Part shown: positions 1-9,647 of the stretch, one piece after another
Layout of the letters: each line of letters begins with the position of its first letter
How positions within the stretch are numbered: the stretch's first letter is position 1
Notes under the pieces: model-generated
What the model saw: only the letters and a program-made list of their open reading frames with translations
What the model was told of the DNA's origin: nothing
The model's database searches: none
Assembly (NCBI RefSeq): GCF_001020565.1
Contig: NZ_LDAS01000001.1
Coordinates: 1,962,985-2,026,984, forward strand
DNA from: Maribacter thermophilus
GTDB taxonomy: Bacteria > Bacteroidota > Bacteroidia > Flavobacteriales > Flavobacteriaceae
Reading direction: 5' to 3'
DNA: 64,000 nt
Program-made: the position numbers and the translations under genes

Positions 1-710
1 GTTTTAAATACCCTGTAAAAATGAGATGGACTCATATATGCCATTTTACTTAGGTCATCTACATGTAAAGGCTCGTACAAATGTTCTCTTATGTACCTAA
101 TTACATGTGACAACCTATTCTCCCTATTGATCGACATTTGAGAAGTTGTATATATCTTACGCTCATTTGTCTGTAATATTCTAATAATCAGTTCACGTAA
201 CATATTGTCAACAAAGAAATCTTTTGAAGGATGGTTTTCTGAAAAAAGAAAAAGGAGTCGCTGTAGTATTTGATATATACCTTGGTCGTTTACAAAATGA
301 AAATTATAATCCATTAGGCTCCACTCCTTCTTATCGTCCTTAGCCATACTTTCGTTCATAAACCGTAAGACATTCTTGATTTTCTCTTCAGAAATAGCGA
401 TTGCCAAGCAACGGGTGGGTTTTTTAGATTTCGCCTCCGGAAAATCTATATACATAGTTTCATTTGCAGGTAAGATCAAAGACTCTCCGGGCAAGTAATC
501 AAAAGACTCATAATCTCTAAGGTGCATTACCTTTTTACCTTCTATCATACTGGTCAAAACCGGTTGATCAAACTGTAAAAGTACCCGTTCTGCCTCTTTG
601 TGGGTCTCAAAAACATGCATTGCGGCATTTTTTAAAGTAAAAGAAGTCTGGTTTTCTACCATATTCTCTAGCCTTCTTTCTTTAAAAAAACTATCTGACA
701 GCTTTAGCAT
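1..710 (-). CDS. AraC-family transcriptional regulator (C-terminus cut by window edge)
   Basis: The minus strand is open from an ATG at 708-710 to the window edge (about 236 codons, no stop). The protein begins MLKLSDSFFKERRLENM. It has an AraC_N-like ligand or dimer domain over roughly residues 40-190 and then the start of the DNA-binding domain near residue 205 (HVIRYIREHLYEPLHVDDL, then MSPSHFYRVFK), where the window ends. This is the first of the two helix-turn-helix units of AraC proteins, so about 60 residues are missing. It is divergent from an aldehyde dehydrogenase-DUF779 pair, which it probably controls; AraC regulators beside this pair are a recurring arrangement. The inducer is unknown but may be an alcohol or aldehyde. 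Confidence 0.9.
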   Translation of the reverse strand, partial: MLKLSDSFFKERRLENMVENQTSFTLKNAAMHVFETHKEAERVLLQFDQPVLTSMIEGKKVMHLRDYESFDYLPGESLILPANETMYIDFPEAKSKKPTRCLAIAISEEKIKNVLRFMNESMAKDDKKEWSLMDYNFHFVNDQGIYQILQRLLFLFSENHPSKDFFVDNMLRELIIRILQTNERKIYTTSQMSINRENRLSHVIRYIREHLYEPLHVDDLSKMAYMSPSHFYRVFK

Positions 711-787
711 TATCTAACTTTAATTATTTAATGATTATGAAATTTACAAAAAAATACCCTTAAAAAAATCATAATAATAAGTAATGA

Positions 788-820
788 TAGAATTGTTCAC
801 ATTATTAATAGAATTCTTCA
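788..820 (+). promoter_or_regulatory. Candidate AraC operator: 12-bp direct repeat
   Basis: TAGAATTGTTCA (788-799) and TAGAATTCTTCA (809-820) are direct repeats differing at one base, with starts 21 bp apart, or two helical turns. AraC-family dimers typically bind tandem direct half-sites with this spacing. The site lies in the AT-rich gap between the divergent AraC gene and the aldehyde dehydrogenase, ending 95 bp before the latter. Binding by the adjacent regulator is inferred. Confidence 0.5.
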
Positions 821-915
821 ATTTATTCAAAATATGCTAATGTACTTTTAGGAAAACCAAAAATTATCTATTGGTATACAAATCTAAATGTTAACTTTTA
901 AATCCTTAATTAGAT

Positions 916-2439
916 ATGAGCAATACAGCAACAGTGGCGCAAGATGTGCTACAAAAACCACAGTTTAAAAACCAGTACGAGAACTTTATTGGAGGTAAAT
1001 GGACATCTCCGGTAAAAGGCGAATATTTCGAAAATACTTCTCCCGTAGACGGAAAAGCATTCACAAAGATCCCAAGATCAACGGCAGAAGACATTGAAAA
1101 AGCTATAGATGCAGCATGGGAAGCCGCCCCTTCATGGAACAATTCATCGGCCACAAAACGCAGTAATCTGTTATTGAAGATTGCCGATATTATGGAACAA
1201 AATCTAGAGATACTTGCAAGGGCAGAAACTTGGGACAACGGAAAAGCGATTAGAGAAACTAGAGCAGCGGACCTACCATTGGCTATTGATCATTTTCGTT
1301 ACTTCGCAGGTGTCATAAGGGCCGAAGAAGGCTCTGTCAGTGAATTGGACAGCAGTACAGTAGCCTTGAACGTTACCGAACCACTTGGTGTGGTAGGCCA
1401 AATAATACCTTGGAACTTTCCTATTCTTATGGCGGTTTGGAAATTGGCTCCCGCATTGGCCGCAGGTAACTGTGTTGTCTTAAAACCCGCCGAGCAAACC
1501 CCTGTTAGTATATTGGTTTTAATGGAACTTATAGAAAATATACTACCTGCCGGTGTTCTTAACATAGTTAACGGTTTCGGTGCAGAAGCAGGTAAACCAC
1601 TAGCCTCTAGCCCACGCATAAACAAAGTTGCATTTACCGGCGAAACAACAACAGGGCAATTGATCATGCAATATGCCTCAAAAAATATTACACCGGTAAC
1701 ACTAGAGTTAGGAGGCAAATCTCCAAACATATTCTTTGAGAGTATCATGGATGCCGATGACGAATTTTTCGACAAGTGCATAGAAGGTGCCAATATGTTC
1801 GCTCTTAACCAAGGTGAAATATGTACGTGCCCTTCTCGAATGCTTGTTCAAGAAAGTATTTATGATGCCTTTATAGAAAGGGTCATAGAAAGAACCAAAG
1901 CTATAAAAATGGGACACCCACTAGATCCCAATACTATGATGGGCGCACAAGCCTCTAGCGACCAATTCGAAAAAATACTAAGCTATATCGAAATTGGAAA
2001 AGAAGAGGGTTGCGAAGTGTTGACCGGAGGAGCCCAAGCATATAACGAAGGTTTGGAAGGAGGATATTACATACAGCCCACCATCCTTAAGGGAAATAAC
2101 AAAATGCGCGTTTTCCAAGAGGAAATATTTGGCCCCGTACTATGTGTTACCACCTTTAAGGACGAAGCCGAGGCTATTGAAATTGCCAACGATACCCTTT
2201 ATGGTCTTGGTGCCGGTGTATGGACAAGAGACAATCACCAGGCGTACATGATACCTAGAGCTATCAAAGCTGGTAGAGTTTGGGTCAATTGTTATCACCT
2301 ATACCCTGCCCACGCACCTTTTGGAGGATATAAGAAGTCTGGTATCGGTAGGGAAAACCACAAAATGATGCTTGCCCATTACCGCCAGACCAAAAACATG
2401 CTTATCTCTTACGATAAAAAAGCCATGGGATTCTTTTAA
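916..2439 (+). CDS. NAD(P)-dependent aldehyde dehydrogenase (acetaldehyde dehydrogenase type)
   Basis: This 507-residue protein covers the whole ALDH superfamily fold. Visible motifs are PWNFP (Asn167), the cofactor-binding LKPAEQTP (Lys190), FTGETTTG (240-247), ELGGKSPN with the general base Glu264, and [11 protein letters not shown] with catalytic Cys303. The family oxidises aldehydes to carboxylic acids in the cytoplasm. The [11 protein letters not shown] form is typical of the AcoD/ExaC acetaldehyde dehydrogenase branch. A DUF779 gene follows 13 bp after the stop and an AraC regulator is divergent, an arrangement seen with alcohol or aldehyde oxidation. The exact substrate cannot be told from sequence. 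Confidence 0.93.
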   Translation: MSNTATVAQDVLQKPQFKNQYENFIGGKWTSPVKGEYFENTSPVDGKAFTKIPRSTAEDIEKAIDAAWEAAPSWNNSSATKRSNLLLKIADIMEQNLEILARAETWDNGKAIRETRAADLPLAIDHFRYFAGVIRAEEGSVSELDSSTVALNVTEPLGVVGQIIPWNFPILMAVWKLAPALAAGNCVVLKPAEQTPVSILVLMELIENILPAGVLNIVNGFGAEAGKPLASSPRINKVAFTGETTTGQLIMQYASKNITPVTLELGGKSPNIFFESIMDADDEFFDKCIEGANMFALNQGEICTCPSRMLVQESIYDAFIERVIERTKAIKMGHPLDPNTMMGAQASSDQFEKILSYIEIGKEEGCEVLTGGAQAYNEGLEGGYYIQPTILKGNNKMRVFQEEIFGPVLCVTTFKDEAEAIEIANDTLYGLGAGVWTRDNHQAYMIPRAIKAGRVWVNCYHLYPAHAPFGGYKKSGIGRENHKMMLAHYRQTKNMLISYDKKAMGFF

Positions 2440-2452
2440 TCAAAAACCATAA

Positions 2453-2827
2453 ATGAAAGTAAAAAGAGTACTTGTAAGCGATGAAGCGGCCGAAGTCATC
2501 AGAAGCCTAAAAGAGGAACACGGAGAGTTAATGTTTCATCAAAGCGGAGGATGTTGCGATGGATCATCCCCAATGTGCTTTGAAAAGGGAGAATTAATGA
2601 TCGATGACAACGATGTTTGGCTGGGCACTATTGAAGGCTGTGAATTTTATATTTCACAGGATCAATTCGAATACTGGAAACACACCCAGTTGACAGTTGA
2701 TGTAACTCCTGGCAGAGGAGCCAGTTTTTCGTTGGAAATTCCCTTAGGCTTACGTTTTATTGTAAAGTCAAGACTTTATACACCTGAAGAGGCCAAGCAA
2801 TTGGAGCCTATCAGGATTGGCGTGTAA
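2453..2827 (+). CDS. DUF779 domain protein
   Basis: This is a 124-residue protein with the Cys-rich motif [14 protein letters not shown] (residues 29-42) that is characteristic of DUF779, followed by a small beta-rich region. It has no signal peptide or membrane segment and is presumably cytoplasmic. It starts 13 bp after the aldehyde dehydrogenase, so the two are almost certainly co-transcribed. DUF779 proteins are frequent partners of this dehydrogenase type, but their biochemical role is not established. The three cysteines and the histidine could bind a metal or modify the partner enzyme; that is inference. A strong terminator follows directly. Confidence 0.85.
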   Translation: MKVKRVLVSDEAAEVIRSLKEEHGELMFHQSGGCCDGSSPMCFEKGELMIDDNDVWLGTIEGCEFYISQDQFEYWKHTQLTVDVTPGRGASFSLEIPLGLRFIVKSRLYTPEEAKQLEPIRIGV

Positions 2828-2853
2828 TTTTGGTTGTTACATTTAATTTGCCT

Positions 2854-2884
2854 AAAACCCGCATGGTAGCATGCGGGTTTTTTG
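2854..2884 (+). terminator. Rho-independent terminator after the DUF779 gene
   Basis: A perfect 12-bp stem AAAACCCGCATG / CATGCGGGTTTT with a 4-base loop GTAG is followed by a run of T. It closes the aldehyde dehydrogenase-DUF779 operon and lies upstream of the chosen yidD start. Confidence 0.9.
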
Positions 2885-2934
2885 TTTTTAAAGCCCCATT
2901 ATTTTACATTAACTTAGTACCCCAAATATTTGCA

Positions 2935-3168
2935 TTGAAATTTTCCCTAAAAAAAATATTGATCGCCCCTTTTGTTCTATTGGTCAGATTTTACCAATTG
3001 GCTATATCTCCCTATACACCGGCTACGTGCAGGTATTCTCCCACTTGTTCGCAGTATACTTTAGAGGCCTTAAAAAAACATGGCCTTTTTAAAGGCGGAT
3101 GGTTGGCCATCAAAAGAATTCTTAGTTGCAACCCTTGGGGAGGAAAAGGTTACGACCCCGTCCCCTGA
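2935..3168 (+). CDS. yidD: Membrane protein insertion efficiency factor YidD
   Basis: This small protein has the YidD hallmarks: [22 protein letters not shown], then [19 protein letters not shown], then [15 protein letters not shown] near the C-terminus. The three conserved cysteines are all present. The family is about 75-85 residues long, membrane-associated, and helps YidC/Sec insert inner-membrane proteins. The open frame extends back to an ATG at 2830, but that start lies upstream of and reads through the terminator stem at 2854-2884. The in-frame TTG at 2935 gives 77 residues beginning [13 protein letters not shown] and fits the family, so I prefer it. No clear Shine-Dalgarno is visible, as is usual in this group. 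Confidence 0.85.
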   Translation: MKFSLKKILIAPFVLLVRFYQLAISPYTPATCRYSPTCSQYTLEALKKHGLFKGGWLAIKRILSCNPWGGKGYDPVP

Positions 3169-3256
3169 AATTTTGTGCAAATGGCAGTGATGGAGTGTTG
3201 TTTCGTATAATTTAATCTATCGTATTTACGTATCTTAGCTCCTCAAAATAATTAAT

Positions 3257-4216
3257 ATGAATTTTTTGGGAATTACCTGGAATCCTAATGAAACCCTATT
3301 TAATATTGGCTTCATTCAAATAAAGTATTATAATTTGTTGTGGATTATAGCTTTCGCTTTGGGATGGTATCTTATGAAAAAGATATTCGCCAATGAAAAA
3401 AAGTCGGTAGAACAATTAGATTCACTTTTTATACATACCGTTCTCGGAACCATGCTAGGGGCCAGATTGGGTCACGTAATATTCTACGATTGGCCCTATT
3501 ACAAAAATCACTTGGTGGAAATTCTGCTGCCTATTAGGGAAAGTGAAACCGGAAGCTTACTTTTTGGACTCATTGACGGCTATGAGTTTACCGGTTTTAC
3601 CGGTTTGGCCAGCCATGGGGCTACAATAGGAGTTATTCTAGGTATGTGGCTATATACCAGAAAGTACCCTGAATTTAATTTGTTATGGATTCTTGACCGT
3701 ATGGTGGTTCCCTTTTCCATAGGTGCATTCTGCGTTCGATTGGGGAACTTTTTTAATTCGGAAATTAATGGAAAGGTAGTAGACGAGTCTTTTATTTTCG
3801 CTACAAGGTTCATACGTGATTCCGATGACCTACACCCCTCTAAAGCCTTGGCCATTACAAAAGAAAAAACATTGAACGCTGCATACGATGCCATTGAGAA
3901 CAACCCTAAGTTTTCACAATATTTGGCCGAAATACCCTATAGGCACCCTGCCCAGCTTTACGAAGGTGTGTGCTACATTTTTGTGTTTATACTTCTCTAT
4001 TACCTTTATTGGAAAACAGACAAAAAGAATAAATTAGGCTATTTACTAGGTGTATTCCTGGTATTGCTTTGGACCGTACGCTTCTTTGTAGAATTTGTTA
4101 AGAAGAGCCAAGGCGGGTTCGAAGAGTCTTTAGGTCTTTTATCTACAGGGCAATGGTTGAGTATTCCATTTATTTTGATCGGTCTTTACCTAATGTTCAG
4201 ACCAGCTAAAAACTAA
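3257..4216 (+). CDS. lgt: Prolipoprotein diacylglyceryl transferase
   Basis: This 319-residue polytopic membrane protein has Lgt signatures: GARLGHVIFYD (68-78), GLASHGATIG (116-125) and the family motif CVRLGNFFNSEI (159-170), with a C-terminal YRHPAQLYEG segment. Lgt transfers diacylglycerol from phosphatidylglycerol to the lipobox cysteine of prolipoproteins, which fits the many lipoproteins in this window. It is longer than the roughly 260-290 residues of many homologues because of a charged insert around residues 175-220. It is the first of four tightly spaced genes (gaps of 12, 4 and 4 bp), probably one operon. Confidence 0.95.
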   Translation: MNFLGITWNPNETLFNIGFIQIKYYNLLWIIAFALGWYLMKKIFANEKKSVEQLDSLFIHTVLGTMLGARLGHVIFYDWPYYKNHLVEILLPIRESETGSLLFGLIDGYEFTGFTGLASHGATIGVILGMWLYTRKYPEFNLLWILDRMVVPFSIGAFCVRLGNFFNSEINGKVVDESFIFATRFIRDSDDLHPSKALAITKEKTLNAAYDAIENNPKFSQYLAEIPYRHPAQLYEGVCYIFVFILLYYLYWKTDKKNKLGYLLGVFLVLLWTVRFFVEFVKKSQGGFEESLGLLSTGQWLSIPFILIGLYLMFRPAKN

Positions 4217-4228
4217 CCCCCGGCTTTT

Positions 4229-4720
4229 ATGAGACCCTATTATTTTTTACTTATCGTAACAGCTGTTTGTATCACATCTTTTGTTTCTTGTAAACAAGAA
4301 GAGAAAAAAGTGATAAAGACCGAGCCCATCAGTTTTACAAAAGAAGGTGAGCTAACTATTTACAGAGCCGAAACAGATTCGCTTTTAATACATATGGACA
4401 TTGAAATTGCCGAGACCGACTACGAAACCCAAACAGGCCTCATGTACCGTAAAGGAATGGAAACCGATCAAGGAATGCTCTTCATTTTCCCCGATGTTGC
4501 CATGCATTCGTTCTATATGAAAAATACTGAATTTCCACTAGATATAATCTATATAGACGAAAACCTAAAAGTAGCAAGCATACACAAGAACGCAAAACCG
4601 CTAAACGAAGATGGCATTTCTTCTCAGGTACCAGTACAATACGTGCTAGAAATCAACGCCGGTCTTTCCGATACATGGAAAATTAAGATCGGGGATAAAA
4701 TTGATTACACTCGAAGTTAG
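4229..4720 (+). CDS. DUF192 lipoprotein
   Basis: This 163-residue protein has a type II signal (YFLLIVTAVC, lipobox FVSC, Cys21). From about residue 55 it carries the DUF192 domain: TQTGLMYRKGM, DQGMLFIFPD, and FYMKNTEFPLDIIYID. DUF192 proteins are small beta-barrel domains, usually secreted or lipid-anchored, of unknown function. It begins 12 bp after lgt and ends 4 bp before the acetyltransferase start, consistent with co-transcription. Its own lipid anchor would need the enzyme encoded immediately upstream. Confidence 0.88.
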   Translation: MRPYYFLLIVTAVCITSFVSCKQEEKKVIKTEPISFTKEGELTIYRAETDSLLIHMDIEIAETDYETQTGLMYRKGMETDQGMLFIFPDVAMHSFYMKNTEFPLDIIYIDENLKVASIHKNAKPLNEDGISSQVPVQYVLEINAGLSDTWKIKIGDKIDYTRS

Positions 4721-4724
4721 GACA

Positions 4725-5243
4725 ATGAAGTTTCTTTTGGAAGGCGAAAGGACCCAAAGGTTAACATTTAGAAAATTTACCCCTCTTGATTATGCCGCCT
4801 GGCTACCCTTTCACCAAAACAAGGCGTCTTCTCAATTTTGGTCGGGTGTGCCAAAAGAGCCCGATATAGCCTGCAAACAACAGTTTAAAGGTATTTTTGA
4901 AAGATACGACAACAACCAAGGAGCAATGAACGCCCTAGTGGACAGCAACAGCCATGCCTTAATAGGTATGTGCGGACTATTGATACAAGAGGTAGACGGT
5001 GTTAGCGAATTGGAAATAGGCTATTCTATTTTACCCGAACATTGGAGACGCGGTTATGCATACGAAGCCGCAAAAAAATGCAAAGAGGTTGCCTTTAAAA
5101 ATAAATGGGCCACACATTTAATTTCCATTATCCATATAGACAATATTGCCTCTCAAAAAGTAGCCTTAAAAATTGGAATGCAAATAGAAAAAACGATCAC
5201 CTACAAAAACAATCCTGTTCATATATACAGGGTGGACAGATAA
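4725..5243 (+). CDS. GNAT-family N-acetyltransferase (RimJ/RimL-like)
   Basis: This protein of about 172 residues has the Acetyltransf_3 pattern: an N-terminal TQRLTFRKFTPLDYAAW, a central ELEIGYSILPEHWRRGYAYEA with the acetyl-CoA-binding R-R-G-Y-A loop, and a C-terminal NIASQKVALKIGMQ. These enzymes acetylate protein N-termini or small amines. An upstream in-frame ATG at 4701 lies inside the DUF192 gene; the ATG at 4725, 4 bp after that stop, matches the usual N-terminus (KFLLEGERTQRL) and is preferred. It is probably the third gene of the lgt operon. Substrate unknown. Confidence 0.85.
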   Translation: MKFLLEGERTQRLTFRKFTPLDYAAWLPFHQNKASSQFWSGVPKEPDIACKQQFKGIFERYDNNQGAMNALVDSNSHALIGMCGLLIQEVDGVSELEIGYSILPEHWRRGYAYEAAKKCKEVAFKNKWATHLISIIHIDNIASQKVALKIGMQIEKTITYKNNPVHIYRVDR

Positions 5244-5247
5244 CAAT

Positions 5248-6477
5248 ATGGAACACTGGGGTATTTTTATAGACAATCAATCAAATAAATCGCAGTTCAT
5301 AAATGCTGTGCATAATAACGAGTTAGAAGTTTTTCAGAGTTACAAAACTTTAAAAGGGGCCTTGTTCTCTCCTATAGCGTTAAAACGGTTTATAGACGAA
5401 GAGGAAAGGCACGACGCCAAACTTATATCAAATAGCGGCCAATCATTAAAATCGATGTCTAGCGGAGAGCAAAAAAAAGCGCTTCTTTCCCATATCTTAA
5501 AGACGTCTCCTGACTATATCATACTCGACAATCCGTTTGATAATCTAGATACCGATTTTCAAGAAGAGCTAAAACATCTTTTAACCAACCATTCAAAAAA
5601 TATAGGTTTTATACAACTGGCAAGCCGAAAATCGGATATGCTTCCATTTATAACCAAGTATGGCAAATTGGATAAAAACAATTTTACCATAATAAACAAT
5701 GATATCGTAAAAGAATCGGATTTGGACCCCGACATATTCAAAGGCAGCATACCCCCTCCTATCGATATTATTTCCATAGAGGGCAACAACTTAATCAAGT
5801 TCACCGATGTTACCGTCTCCTATGGAGACAAAACGATTATCAAGAACATTGATTGGAAAATCAATAAAGGGGAATTTTGGCAACTTATAGGTAAAAATGG
5901 ATCCGGCAAGACAACACTGTTATCCATGATAACGGGTGACAACCCTAAAGCATTCGGTCAAAATATTTATTTGTTCGGAAACAAAAAAGGGTCTGGCGAA
6001 AGTGTATGGGAGATAAAACAAAAGATTGGATATTTCTCACCTGCAATGACCGATAAGTTTTCGGGAAGGCATTCTATAGAAAACATGTTAATTTCTGGTC
6101 TAACGGACTCTATTGGCCTTTACACTACTCCTACAGAGGTACAAAAAAGAATCATAAAGCAATGGCTTGTTCTTTTAAACCTATGGGATAGGCGCAATGT
6201 ACTGTTCAATGAACTTTCTTTAGGGGAACAGCGGTTGATCATGACAGTACGGGCCATGGTAAAGCATCCTCCATTACTTATATTGGACGAACCTACAAGT
6301 GGCATGGACGATTATTCGGCTAAAATTCTGGTCAACCTTGTCAATAAAATGGCGAACGAATCAAATACCACTATCGTTTTTGTAAGCCACCGTGAAGAAG
6401 CAGGCCTTAAACCTACAAAGATATTTCAGTTAACCAAATCTGATAATGGTTCTACAGGAACCGTTCTTATAACCTAA
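5248..6477 (+). CDS. Tandem ABC-type ATPase (ModF/PhrA-like)
   Basis: This 409-residue soluble protein contains two ABC modules. The C-terminal module is complete: Walker A GKNGSGKTT (215-223), signature LSLGEQ (323-328), Walker B LLILDEP (343-349) and an H-loop in VSHREE. The N-terminal module keeps the signature SSGEQKKAL (71-79) and Walker B YIILDNPFDNLD (90-101) but has no recognisable Walker A, so one composite ATP site should be degenerate. Double ABC proteins of the ModF/PhrA group lack their own membrane domains and their roles are poorly known. It begins 4 bp after the acetyltransferase. A shared terminator separates it from secDF. Confidence 0.85.
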   Translation: MEHWGIFIDNQSNKSQFINAVHNNELEVFQSYKTLKGALFSPIALKRFIDEEERHDAKLISNSGQSLKSMSSGEQKKALLSHILKTSPDYIILDNPFDNLDTDFQEELKHLLTNHSKNIGFIQLASRKSDMLPFITKYGKLDKNNFTIINNDIVKESDLDPDIFKGSIPPPIDIISIEGNNLIKFTDVTVSYGDKTIIKNIDWKINKGEFWQLIGKNGSGKTTLLSMITGDNPKAFGQNIYLFGNKKGSGESVWEIKQKIGYFSPAMTDKFSGRHSIENMLISGLTDSIGLYTTPTEVQKRIIKQWLVLLNLWDRRNVLFNELSLGEQRLIMTVRAMVKHPPLLILDEPTSGMDDYSAKILVNLVNKMANESNTTIVFVSHREEAGLKPTKIFQLTKSDNGSTGTVLIT

Positions 6478-6490
6478 AACAAACTTTTGT

Positions 6491-6530
6491 AACAAAAAAA
6501 ACGGCGTCCATAAGAACGCCGTTTTTTGTT
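6491..6530. terminator. Bidirectional terminator between the ABC gene and secDF
   Basis: An A-run followed by ACGGCGT, an 8-base loop, then ACGCCG and a T-run forms a symmetrical hairpin with A/T tails. It can terminate the plus-strand lgt operon and the minus-strand secDF gene, which converge here. Confidence 0.9.
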
Positions 6531-6551
6531 GAGTGTTAGTTGTATTCCTAA

Positions 6552-9521
6552 TTAATTCGAAGTACCTTCTTTTGTTATTTTTTTACTCAAGGCATCGTAC
6601 ATAACCGGTGTTGCAATAAACACAGAAGAATAAGTACCTATAACCACACCTACGATCATTGCAAACATAAATCCTCTTAACGACTCACCTCCAAAAATGA
6701 AGATTGCCAATAATACTACCAAGGTAGTAAGAGAGGTATTTAACGTTCTTCCTAAAGTACTATTGATGGCAGAGTTGATGTTTTCTCCACCTTTCCATCC
6801 GCGCTCCGCGATAATCTCACGAATACGGTCGAACACAACCACGGTATCGTTCAACGAATAACCAATTACGGTTAATATAGCCGCAATGAATGCCTGATCT
6901 ATTTCCATATTAAAAGGCATTATTTTTCCTAAAAGAGAGAATACTCCCAATACGATCATAACATCATGGAAAACTGCGACAACGGCACCTAAAGAGAATT
7001 GCCATCTACGGAATCTGAACAATATATAAAGGAATACTACCGCCAAAGAGCCAAGAATTGCCAAAAATGCATTGTTCTTAATATCATCGGCTATTGTAGG
7101 CCCTACTTTTATTGATTGTAAAATTCCGATGGACTTATCACTGCTTCCAACAGTAAATTCTTCTTTAGAAAGCCCGTCTGGAAGATATTTTTGCAAGGTG
7201 GTATATAGTTTATCCTGGATCTCGGTATCCACTTCTATACCTTCAACATCTACCTTATACGGAGTTGTAATCTTAATTTGGTTCGCCTCGCCAAAAGTCT
7301 TAACATTGGTACCGCTACCGAACACGGTATTTAATTCCGATGCAATTTCAGATGGATTTACGGCCTTCTCAAAACGTACTGTATAAGAACGTCCACCTAT
7401 GAAATCTACACCTTGTTGCAAGCCTGGTCCAAAAAACAACGAGACTATTCCAACAATCACTAGGATACTGGAAAGCACATAGGCAATTTTTCTTTTTACC
7501 AAGAAATCGATATCAAGGTTTTGGAACAGCCCTTTAGTAATACCAGTACTGAAGTCCAAAGTTCTTCCTTTACCATCTATATACCAATCTACCAATAACC
7601 TAGTAATAAAAATTGCGGTAAATAATGAGGTTATAATACCTATTAACAAGGTAGTGGCAAAACCTTTTATAGGTCCGGATCCAAATATGAACAAAATTAT
7701 TGCAGTTAAACCTGTGGTTATGTTGGCATCCAATATAGAGGAGAGTGCGTTTCCAAAACCATCTGCAACGGCCTGACTCTTACCCTTTCCTTTTGCCAAT
7801 TCTTCTTTGATACGCTCAAATATAAGTACGTTGGCATCCACAGACATACCAATGGTAAGTACGATACCCGCTATACCAGGTAGCGTTAGCACGGCATTTA
7901 AACTTGTTAACACTCCAAAAATCAAAAGAATGTTCAACAAAAGCGCTACATCTGCAAAAGCACCTGCCTTACCATAATAGAATATCATCCACAACAAGAC
8001 GATACCCATGGCAATGGCAAATGACATAAAGCCACTGTCGATTGCTTCTTGCCCCAATGAAGGCCCAACTATCTCTGACTGAATGATTTCTGCGGATGCA
8101 GGTAACTTACCAGCCCTAAGAACATTGGAAATATCCTTTGTCTCGTTTACCGTAAAGTTTCCTGTTATTTCTGAACGACCTCCAGATATAGGTCCTGAAG
8201 ATACTCCCGGAGCCGTGTATACTTTATTATCCAATACAATGGCAATTCCCGTTTGGTTATTATAGGCATCACCTGTAAGTTTTTCCCATTCCTTAGCACC
8301 TTTGGCATTCATCGTCATAGACACCGCTGGCTTACCGAACTGATCAAAGTCTGCACGCGCATCACTAACAACATCTCCACTAATTCGTGGTATGCCGTCT
8401 CTATTGGATTTTAACGCATATAGATCTACTACTTCTGTATCTTCGGTAGCTGGGCGCTCCCAAACAAATTTTGTAAACTGAATATCGGCAGGTAACAACC
8501 TTCTAATCTCTGGCATTCTCAAATAAGAGCCGATTGTTGCGGTATCTTTTATTGCCGCACGGAACATGGCATGTGTTCCAGGGTTTGCAGGAATCAACAA
8601 CTCATATAATGGGTTCACCTGTGTTGCCATCTCCAAAGAATCCGCAGAAACATCGGACAATAAAGAATCGAGTTCGGATTCTTCTTTTACCTGTTCAGGT
8701 TTATCGACCTTAACGATCTCTTTTAATTTTTCGTTCGCTTGGATCAAAAAGGTGCTAAAACTAGGATTACTCTGTTTATAGGTTTCCCAAAACTCTAATT
8801 GTGCTGTACTTGAAAGTAAGTCTTGCGCACGGGCAATATCTCTAGCTCCCGGTAATTCTACCAATATACGTCCAGAATTACCTTCTCTTTGAATGTTTGG
8901 TTGGGTTACCCCAAAACCATCGATACGCTCTCTAAGTACTTCGAATGCAGAAACAACGGACTCGTCTATCTTTCTTCTGATAATAGGCTTCACCTCATCA
9001 TCGGACATTTGAAAATTAATCTCGTCGCTCAGTCCTTTATTCGCAAAAATATCTGGAGAAGCCAACTTGGTATCACCTTTAATTTTATCAAATGCCTCAA
9101 AGAAAAGCTCTATATAGGTATCATCACTGTTTTTAGAAGCAGAATCCGCATCGGCCAAGGCTTTGTTAAAAACAGGATTCTTGGTATTGTTCGCCAAGCC
9201 TTTCAATATATCTTTTACAGATATCTGTAGTGTTACGTTAATACCTCCCTTAAGGTCAAGACCTTTGTTCAGTTCCTTCTTTTTAGCCTCGTTATAAGTG
9301 GTATAACCCAAAATAGGATTCGCCCCAATGGAATCTAAATAACTGGCTTCCATTTCTTCCCTTTTGGATACGTAGTTCTCCTCAGATTCAGAAATACGGC
9401 TTGCGGCAAACAAGGCCGCCTCTTTTTCAACTTTATTGGTAATAAAAGTATAGGATAGCTGGTAGATACTAACTAACCCGAATAATAAAGCAAAAAGCTT
9501 TATAAGTCCTTTATTTTGCAT
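6552..9521 (-). CDS. secDF: Protein translocase subunit SecDF (fused)
   Basis: This 989-residue fusion of SecD and SecF is usual in Bacteroidota. It has an N-terminal membrane segment, GLDLKGGINVTLQI (87-100), a large periplasmic P1 region including GFGVTQPNIQREG, then SecD transmembrane helices with DANVLIFERIKEEL. The SecF half starts around residue 640 (FIGGRSYTVRFE) and carries NDTVVVFDRIREII. SecDF uses the proton gradient to pull proteins through SecYEG. The P1 region has an insert of about 90 residues rich in acidic residues between the two halves of the domain. A small protein resembling part of P1 is encoded upstream at 9648-10253 on the same strand. Confidence 0.96.
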   Translation of the reverse strand: MQNKGLIKLFALLFGLVSIYQLSYTFITNKVEKEAALFAASRISESEENYVSKREEMEASYLDSIGANPILGYTTYNEAKKKELNKGLDLKGGINVTLQISVKDILKGLANNTKNPVFNKALADADSASKNSDDTYIELFFEAFDKIKGDTKLASPDIFANKGLSDEINFQMSDDEVKPIIRRKIDESVVSAFEVLRERIDGFGVTQPNIQREGNSGRILVELPGARDIARAQDLLSSTAQLEFWETYKQSNPSFSTFLIQANEKLKEIVKVDKPEQVKEESELDSLLSDVSADSLEMATQVNPLYELLIPANPGTHAMFRAAIKDTATIGSYLRMPEIRRLLPADIQFTKFVWERPATEDTEVVDLYALKSNRDGIPRISGDVVSDARADFDQFGKPAVSMTMNAKGAKEWEKLTGDAYNNQTGIAIVLDNKVYTAPGVSSGPISGGRSEITGNFTVNETKDISNVLRAGKLPASAEIIQSEIVGPSLGQEAIDSGFMSFAIAMGIVLLWMIFYYGKAGAFADVALLLNILLIFGVLTSLNAVLTLPGIAGIVLTIGMSVDANVLIFERIKEELAKGKGKSQAVADGFGNALSSILDANITTGLTAIILFIFGSGPIKGFATTLLIGIITSLFTAIFITRLLVDWYIDGKGRTLDFSTGITKGLFQNLDIDFLVKRKIAYVLSSILVIVGIVSLFFGPGLQQGVDFIGGRSYTVRFEKAVNPSEIASELNTVFGSGTNVKTFGEANQIKITTPYKVDVEGIEVDTEIQDKLYTTLQKYLPDGLSKEEFTVGSSDKSIGILQSIKVGPTIADDIKNNAFLAILGSLAVVFLYILFRFRRWQFSLGAVVAVFHDVMIVLGVFSLLGKIMPFNMEIDQAFIAAILTVIGYSLNDTVVVFDRIREIIAERGWKGGENINSAINSTLGRTLNTSLTTLVVLLAIFIFGGESLRGFMFAMIVGVVIGTYSSVFIATPVMYDALSKKITKEGTSN

Positions 9522-9647
9522 TTTACTAGTTTATTTAATTTATGTTGATTACGATTATATGCATTTAAAAACCAAGGCAATAATTTTTACAAAAAGTAAA
9601 TACGTTGTTCCCTTAGTAAAGTTCTTTATTTGGAATTAGCAATTCCT

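Noticed and set aside
4701-4724. Earlier start for the acetyltransferase
   Set aside because: It overlaps the DUF192 gene and adds residues (MITLEVRT) not seen in the family.
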